A stretch of DNA of 64,000 nucleotides from Toxorhynchites rutilus septentrionalis (lineage: Eukaryota; Arthropoda; Insecta; Diptera; Culicidae), in assembly GCF_029784135.1 (NCBI RefSeq), contig NC_073746.1, forward strand, positions 148,866,556 to 148,930,555, written 5' to 3'. This document shows, piece by piece, positions 57,837 through 64,000 of the stretch. The position numbers and the translations under genes were made by a program. The notes below the pieces were generated by a model, which was not told the DNA's origin, did not search any database, and worked only from the letters and a program-made list of their open reading frames with translations. Positions within the stretch are counted from its first letter, which is position 1. The number at the start of each line of letters is the position of its first letter.

Positions 57837-58049
57837 AAACTTAAGATGGGTCGCGATAAGGGAAAAAAGGTCATTCAATTTATTATAGACCAACAGGTTT
57901 TCTCTGCAGCTGGACGAGTCTACATTACCCAGCAATGAAGCTCTGTTGATAGGGTATGTTCGATATATTAAAGATGAAAATATGTGCCAAGAAATGATTT
58001 TTGCTACATATATGAAGACCAGTGCTTGGAAATATCGCTTTGACATCAA
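57837..58049 (+). pseudogene. hAT (ZBED-like) transposase fragment, unit 2
   Basis: Duplicate of 55936-56148 with one or two substitutions; the same LQLDEST motif and the same stop. Confidence 0.72.
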
Positions 58050-58233
58050 TCATTTCAGCTGAATTTTAGACCACATTCGTTCATTATATCTGTGCATTCG
58101 GGATACCTGAAAATGAACCAACTGCACACCTCACAATCCCAGCAAGTCACTCACAGTTGATTCATTTCATTTCATTTCATTTCATTTCGTTCATTCTCTT
58201 TTTCGTTCTGCTCTGTGTTCACGGAATGTGAAC

Positions 58234-58628
58234 AAAAGGATCACGTCTAAACTGCTTAACTACGCGCTTGTGATCTTTTTCACTGACGGAGCATCCATTT
58301 TTGCCGTTCTTCACCTTCCGGTCGATGGTTAGGTTCTCGAAGTATCGTTTTAGTACTCTGCTGACCGTGGATTGGACGATTCCCAGCATCTTACCGATGT
58401 CCCGATGTGACAACTCCGGATTCTCGAAATGAGTGCACAGGATTAATTCACGACGCTCTTTTTCGTTCGACGACATTTTTCCAAATTTACGAAAAATTGA
58501 CAGTGAAGCATGGCCAACGTGATCTATACACTCTTATCTGATTATAAGCGAAAGCTGAAGATATAATTCCTAAAAATTAAATTTCTACAGCGTTTTTTCC
58601 GTGATGCAATTTGATGTGACACACCCTT
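58234..58628 (-). pseudogene. ITmD37E fragment with 5' TIR, unit 2
   Basis: It runs from the TIR next to TA (58629-58630) through the leader and ATG (58476) to codon ~78, where it is cut at 58234 within VVKQFRRDP. The helix-turn-helix is included, the catalytic domain is not. It probably interrupted the hAT transposase, whose two halves lie on either side. Confidence 0.87.
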
Positions 58629-58630
58629 TA

Positions 58631-59794
58631 GTATACCGGTTTATTAAATATCAACATCGTTCTCGGACACTGACAAAACGGTAAAATTCATCGAGGAAGA
58701 TAAGGAAGTACAGAAAATCCTTAATAGTGACAAAAAATGAGGAAAGCGCTGAGGAGTGTGAAGGAATCGACAGTGTAAGCCGAGGAAGAGGCATTTTTAA
58801 ATTGTTCAAGCAAGCAAGTTTTACTTCTCAATTAAAATTGTTCCATTTTACATTGTGAATACGAATAAGAATATGAATTCCAATTGTCGGAAATGCTTCA
58901 AAAACTCCAATTCCGAAGTAAGAAAGTACCGGTTTGACTCAAATTCCGAACATTTAATTTTTAAAACTAGATTTACCGAGCATCAATGTTATTTTGATAC
59001 TTATAAATGTTGTTATACGGAAGGGTATATCCTAAGAATAACGGGGTTTTCATTATTCAATTATTTATAACATTGATGATCAGTAAATTTAGGTTTATTT
59101 AGTTCTATGATGAAAACTAAACAGTTTTAAAAATCAGGTTAAAAAAAACAGAGATGCAAGATCGCGTAATCAAATAAAAAAATAAATAGAAGGTGGTGTT
59201 CAAGACACGATCGCATTGGAAATAATTCAAGCTTTTTTTCGCAGACAGCTCAAACTGTGCTACTAGAATGGCGGATGAAATTGACGAAGTTTGCATTCGC
59301 TAGTCGGTTCGATTTTGCAGAATGCTTCTCCGCCATCCAAGCCTATATAGTCCTTAGCTTTTTTTGTGGATGTGCGTGCAGATCTTGCCAATTTGCGATG
59401 CCATTTCGGAGTAACTTCAGAAATAACTAAATAAGCAAGAGACTGTCTCAATGAGAAAATCACACTTTTATCGGAATATTGGAAATGAACAGTCACAACA
59501 TTCCTTACAATTCAATGACAATGAATAAATGTGAATGAAGTCTCATGATTCGAGCTTTAAAGAAAGCTCAGATAGAACAGAATGAATGTGAATGAATACA
59601 TGTGTAAATTTGTTTGACGCCGAATTAATGACAGCAGTGTCGAAAAACGAAATAAACGCGTTACGCTGATAAAAATCTATTTCCAATATTTCTCAACAAG
59701 TTCAATATTTCCAAGCTCTGATGAAGACTGATACCAGAGGAGAATCGATCGGTTTTTATATACCGAAAAAGCTATTCCATGGAAGAACATAGAT
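58631..59794. other. hAT-region DNA without a readable gene
   Basis: Short ORFs only. It lies between the hAT transposase front piece and its back piece and may contain decayed transposase. GGTGTTCAAGACACGATCGC at 59195 resembles 41470. Confidence 0.4.
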
Positions 59795-60670
59795 ACTGAT
59801 GGTGCACCATCAATGGTTGGTCGTCATCGTGGTTTTACAGCTCACTCAAAGTTACAACTGCCTAAGGTACTGGCCATTCACTGCGTGATTCACAGACAGT
59901 ATTTAGTAGCAAAAAATCTGAGTCCTAGATCGCATCAATCAATGAGTGCTATCAAAAACCTTCGAAGCAATTTTTTGAACACTCGATTATTTGCTCAGCA
60001 ATATAAGAAAAACGACGAAATCTTTACTCGGTTACTTCTACACGCTGGAGTTCACTGACTACCAAGAGTGTCTTGCATAGCAAGATTATCAGCATTTTTT
60101 AATTCGTGTTTCAGCTGCAGGGTGACGATTTCAACTTGATTGAAACAATATCAATAATGTCGGCCCTTCTGACAAAACCTTCAAAACAAAATTTAAGTGT
60201 AAGAGAATATTCACAGTTTCCGCATTTGTCAAAATTAACACAAAAGCTTCAAGACCATGTTATATTATCATATGACACTCAACTGGACGCATTACACAAG
60301 GACTTTACTAAAATGTATTTAGATCTTCAAAATTATCGAATTTCTCAGTGGATAAAAAATCCGTACTATATCACGTCCATGGAATGAGTCAAGGTGATAA
60401 TGCAAGAAAAGTTGATTATCATCAGTACAGATGTGGCAGCAGTACAACCAAGGTTGTCATATGTTATGTCATAGTTATAACGAAACATTGAAAAACAGTA
60501 TCCTGCGATGTGAGACATAAAATATCTTCTCGTTTTTCCATCATCATACATTGTCGAAAAAGGCTTCATTATGGTTACAAACAACGCTAAACTGAAGGAA
60601 CCATTTGAAAATCAACGAACGCGGAGATTTCAGGCTTTAGCTAACCAATATTGAACCGTATTTTGATATT
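59795..60670 (+). pseudogene. hAT (ZBED-like) transposase, C-terminal two thirds
   Basis: The frames read IDTDGAPSMVGRHRGFTAH, VLAIHCVIHRQYLVAKNLSP, NTRLFAQQ, LLLHAGVH then a stop where Trp is expected, LPRVSCIARLSAFF, after a slip GDDFNLIET and EYSQFPHLSKL, and near the end SSYIVEKGF and INERGDFRL, a stop, LTNIEPYFD. The order matches hAT transposases domesticated as ZBED and SCAND3 genes. TDGAPSM holds the second Asp. Several stops and slips show it is dead. Confidence 0.82.
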
Positions 60671-60767
60671 TTTGTAGTTGTGGACAGATTGGTTGGCGAT
60701 TTGAATGTTTTCATAGCTTGTGAGTATTTTGTCTTAATCATTATTTATTTTATTTTACTTTTTTGTT

Positions 60768-61257
60768 ATCCCATTTATTTATTTATCAGGCTCAATAGCA
60801 TTTTATCTGTAACAGAGCCGGGTTTTTATCGTGTACATATACATATGTTTATGTTTCTATAAATTGTAAATTACACAGTAGAAGTAGTAGCCATTTAGGC
60901 GTTAGGTTTTACTCTTCCATTACATTATGGTAAATAACACTGTAGTAGCCATTTAGGCGTAAGGGTATTCTATCTGTTCTTCTATTGTTCAGCAGACCGG
61001 AGAGCGGAGACAGTTGATATTGATCATTGTTGTGTTATTTATAGAACAGCAGCACGATGTTTCTTGCAGAGCAAAGCAGTTATATGGATAAATCGATCTT
61101 TGTTCCACCGTGGATCGATCTCCATCGCTGATGATGGTTGCATGGACGTAGTTATTCTATAACAACACAAAGATGGTCAATTGAGGGCCCTGAGTTTGAA
61201 CTCACGATCAATCGCTTAGTAAGCGAACACGTAACCAAGTGGCTACGAAGACCCCCA
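60768..61257 (-). mobile_element. tRNA-derived SINE, copy 2
   Basis: It is homologous over its length to the SINE at 36733-37216. The head GGGGGTCTTCGTAGCCACTT and B-box-like GAGTTCAAACTCA are on the minus strand, and the same AAATAAATAAATGGGATAA tail is at the left. It is inserted in hAT-family DNA. A clean TSD is not visible. Confidence 0.82.
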
Positions 61258-61329
61258 TTTATTACACTTGATATTTTCTAAATTTTATCTCTTTTTATTT
61301 TGTTCAATATGATGAGAATTTTTTTTTCT

Positions 61330-61474
61330 GTATTATAGTATTGTATTGCCTTTTTTTGGCTGGTTTGTCACATTACTTCCATTTTTTTTTAAGAATGTCG
61401 GGAGTGTGAATTGAACTCGTGACCTTTTGCGTGAGAGATGCGGTTACCACTACGCCAGATCGCCTCCGTGAAGA
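61330..61474 (-). mobile_element. Second tRNA-like SINE type
   Basis: On the minus strand GGAGGCGATCTGGCGTAGTG is followed by GTAACCGC (A box TGGCGTAGTGG) and GTCACGAGTTCAATTCAC (B box). The spacing fits an RNA polymerase III promoter. It splits hAT-family DNA that is continuous at 53270-53290. The acceptor arm of a true tRNA is not formed. Confidence 0.72.
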
Positions 61475-61613
61475 AATAATGTCAAGTTTGTTCATTTAAC
61501 CAACTGCAATGTTTTCAAATTGATAATTATTTAGTAAGGAAAAAAAACTGAAGATAGGATTTCCGAAGAAATTTGGCTGTAGGGGGTCAAACAAATTGAT
61601 GACTACAGAAATA

Positions 61614-62893
61614 AAGGGTGTGTCACATCAAATTGCATCACGGAAAAAACGCTGTAGAAATTTAATTTTTAGGAATTCAGCTTTCGCTTATAATCAGATA
61701 AGAGTGTATAGATCATGTTGGCCATGCTTCACTGTCAATTTTTCGTAAATTTGGAAAAATGTCGTCGAACGAAAAAGAGCGTCGTGAATTAATCCTGTGC
61801 ACTCATTTCGAGAATCCGGAGTTGTCACATCGGGACATCGGTAAGATGCTGGGAATCGTCCAATCCACGGTCAGCAGAGTACTAAAACGATATTTCGAGA
61901 ACCTAACCATAGACCGGAAGGTGAAGAACAGCAAAAACGGATGCTCCGTCAGTGAAAAAGATCACAAGCGCGTAGTTAAGCAGTTTAGACGTGATCCGAG
62001 AAGTTCGGTCCGGGATGTCGCCAATAAGCTGAATTTGTCAAGTTCATTCGTCCAGCGGGAGGGCCTGCGTACATACAAGGTTCAGAAGGCTCCTAACCGC
62101 GACGAAAGGCAAAGCATGGTGGGGAAGACGCGAGCCCGGAAGCTGTACACCGAAATGCTGACGAAGCCGCATTGCCTGGTAATGGACGACGAAACCTACG
62201 TCAAAGCGGACTTTCGTCAGCTGCCGGGCCTGTTGTTCTTCTCCGCAGAGGACAAATTCAGCGTTCCGGAGGAGATTCGCAAGCAGAAACTATCCAAGTT
62301 TGCCAAAAAGTACATGGTGTGGCAAGCGATCTGCTCTTGAGGAAAGCGGAGCGCCCCCTTCGTGATGACCGGCACGATAAACGGGCAGGTTTACCTTATG
62401 GAGTGCCTACAGAAGCGCTTACTACCACTATTGAAGCAGCACGAGGACCCGACCATCTTCTGGCCGGTTCTCGCTTCGTGCCACTATTCAAAGGACGTGT
62501 TGGAGTGGTACGAAGCCAACGGGGTCACCTTCGTGCCAAAGGAAATGAACCCGCCCAACGCGCCGGAGCTTCGCCCAATAGAGAAATATTGGGCGATTAT
62601 GAAGCAGGCCCTCCGGAAGAACCCAAAAGTTGTCAAATCGGAGGCGGACTTCAAGAGAAAATGGATTTCTGTTCAAAAAAAAACTACAACCTGACGTTGT
62701 ACAGAACCTTATGGACGGGGTAAAGAGGAAGGTGCGAGCATACGGGTTTGGGCTCGAAGTATGAATAAAAAGAAAATGCCAAAAGTTGTTTAATAGTTTT
62801 TATTTTACTGTCTAAAATTTTCAAAAGGATCGGTCTACCGGGCGTATTTCTACAGCGTTTTTTCCGTGATGCAATTTGATGTGACACACCTTT
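61614..62893 (+). mobile_element. ITmD37E transposon, copy B, with TA flanks
   Basis: The ends AAGGGTGTGTCACATC and, inverted with one change, AAAGGTGTGTCACATC bound a 1280-bp unit between TA at 61612-61613 and 62894-62895. It has the opposite orientation to copy A. Confidence 0.92.
61759..62694 (+). pseudogene. ITmD37E transposase, copy B, dead at a catalytic Asp
   Basis: The frame starts MSSNEKERREL and matches copy A. Four codons are missing near 62056 (QRTKQREG in A, QREG in B), a deletion between CAGCGG repeats. TGA at 62338-62340 replaces the Cys of SCGKRS. The second catalytic Asp is Val (FWPVLASCHYS). The first Asp and the Glu (LRPIEKYW) remain. The final stop is at 62692-62694. Confidence 0.92.
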
Positions 62894-62895
62894 TA

Positions 62896-64000
62896 TATTA
62901 TAGATAAAAATAGCATTTTCTCTTTCGTTATATCGTAGATATAACCCACCCATTTTTAGCGTCTGAAATCCAATTGTCATCTGATTTTTTGAAGCAATGT
63001 GCGTTATTTTCTATTGAGCCATTCAGATAGGAGATTCGCCCTTGGCGAGCGTTCCCTGGCAACCCGGTCGCGTGCGTTCTTTCTCGAGGATCGCCGGGGA
63101 TGTGTTTTAGGTGCGCTTTCGGTTCTTGAGAATGATAAATTCGCATAAATTGTAGCAGGAAGTTCGGCTTTTACTGCCGGAAGCGGTTCACAAATGGGAA
63201 ATAATATTCACCGTGATATAATGGTGTTTCGCTCTCGGTATCACCCCCATATCTTCCCTCAGTGATGCATCATTCAGACGATACTCACGAGGGTACTTCG
63301 CTGATTCTTGCTCCGATGTTTTTTTTTCTCATTTCTTGCACGATACAAACGTTTACTGGAACGCGGTAGATGGTGGATTCCCCACATCAGTGCCCTGGGA
63401 GAACACTACAGAATAAATATTATAATATAAATGTGTACATGGATGAGGAAAGTGCACTGATGAGTTAATCACATCACAACGAAATTGTATGGATTTATTA
63501 ACTGCTTCTTGGCGGGAATTTGGCTTCCGACGATGCGATAAATCGGGAAGCATCATTCCGATGCACATCCTCCAAGGAATCACAGCAAGCCACTCGGCGA
63601 ATGATACTCATAATTATTTGAGCATGTCCAGCCCCTCCGTTGGCAGCGCAAAAGTTATGCATGAATTTATGTTATATTGTGATTTATTCTTCATGGAAAA
63701 AGCTGTGGATAATATATAGATTACACATTCCATGGCAACAGCATTGTTGGTGGCTGCCGACTTGAGCAGTACTACGAGAGCACAGCATTCGCGGAAACGA
63801 CATGGTGATGATTGCGGACCACGAGGCGCCGTGCATTGTAAAAAGGCCGGACCAACTCCAGCCCATCCTAGGCATCATCACATCGGGGATATGTAACGGT
63901 ACAGAAGATATTGTGCCCAAAACGGACTGAAGTTAATAAAATATTATTTTACATTGCCTCGGTGATAGTCTAGCGTGTATATGCGCATTCTGACGGAAAC
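62896..64000. other. No gene recognised to the window end
   Basis: GC is somewhat higher at 63020-63130 and 63480-63930 and short ORFs exist on both strands, but no domain, splice pattern or repeat could be supported. Confidence 0.4.

Larger units (their letters stand above)
54662..58460. repeat. Tandem duplication, two ~1.9-kb units
   Basis: 54662-56560 and 56561-58460 are nearly identical with a period of 1899 bp. Differences are few (for example 55207 versus 57106, 55467 versus 57366, and one-base length changes in A runs). The junction at about 56558-56561 joins an ITmD37E fragment (GACGCTCTTT) to TATCCTG of the hAT unit with a short shared T/TA stretch. Confidence 0.93.

Noticed and set aside
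61376..61474. A functional tRNA gene
   Set aside because: A and B boxes are present, but the acceptor stem cannot form and the unit sits as an insertion in hAT DNA; it is a SINE head.
62338..62340. TGA in ITmD37E copy B as a selenocysteine codon
   Set aside because: Copy A has an ordinary Cys codon there, and copy B is also dead at a catalytic Asp; a simple nonsense change is enough.
1..64000. Endogenous viral or retroviral genes
   Set aside because: All reverse transcriptase pieces are LINE type; no integrase, protease or envelope, and no virus-like replicase motif was seen.

Overview
The window looks like nuclear DNA of a dipteran, most probably a culicid mosquito of Aedes type. It is AT-rich, gene-poor and packed with transposable elements. 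The clues are Tc1/mariner elements with a DD37E transposase (the ITmD37E family known from mosquitoes), I-clade LINEs with RNase H, tRNA-derived SINEs, many MITEs, and small introns in the one clear host gene. The species call is inference.

Layout. 1-961 is a 3'-truncated I-clade LINE fragment. 962-9068 is mostly unrecognised DNA with four short DNA-transposon-like units: a Harbinger-like MITE, a 1.25 kb unit with TIRs, a hAT unit with a perfect 8-bp TSD, and a piggyBac-like MITE. 9069-15799 is a large DNA transposon with TIRs over 1 kb and a broken DDE-type transposase; its left TIR is split by a 2.5 kb block carrying two histone H2A pseudogenes and histone-type 3' stem-loops. 15800-20709 is mostly anonymous, with a 7-bp minisatellite. 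20723-26710 is a complete I-clade LINE by its ends (13-bp TSD, ORF1 intact, ORF2 frameshifted). 26711-31913 is anonymous sequence with a SINE-like piece and a decayed DD37E-type transposase. 31916-33214 is an ITmD37E element one nonsense mutation from an open frame. 34954-36640 holds a mariner fragment and a Helitron-like end behind a ~140-bp minisatellite. A tRNA-like SINE follows.

The one convincing intact host gene is a four-exon regucalcin/SMP-30 gene on the minus strand (37609-38717). Next to it are a LINE fragment and a decayed, intron-containing Transib transposase (39591-41341), a member of the family related to RAG1. 43239-46255 is a second I-clade LINE, 3'-truncated. 46745-48240 is a different LINE with a MITE at its 3' end. 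51283-52553 is a mariner element with two stops. 52660-61610 is a nest of hAT (ZBED-like) remnants, including a 1.9 kb tandem duplication, nested MITEs, ITmD37E fragments and two SINEs. 61614-62893 is a second ITmD37E copy, dead at a catalytic Asp. The last 1.1 kb is anonymous.

Apart from regucalcin there is no host pathway to describe. The window is a record of nested transposition in which TSDs, an empty paralogous site and cross-copy comparison allow the order of several events to be read. All calls come from reading the sequence and from remembered family motifs; no database search was run.
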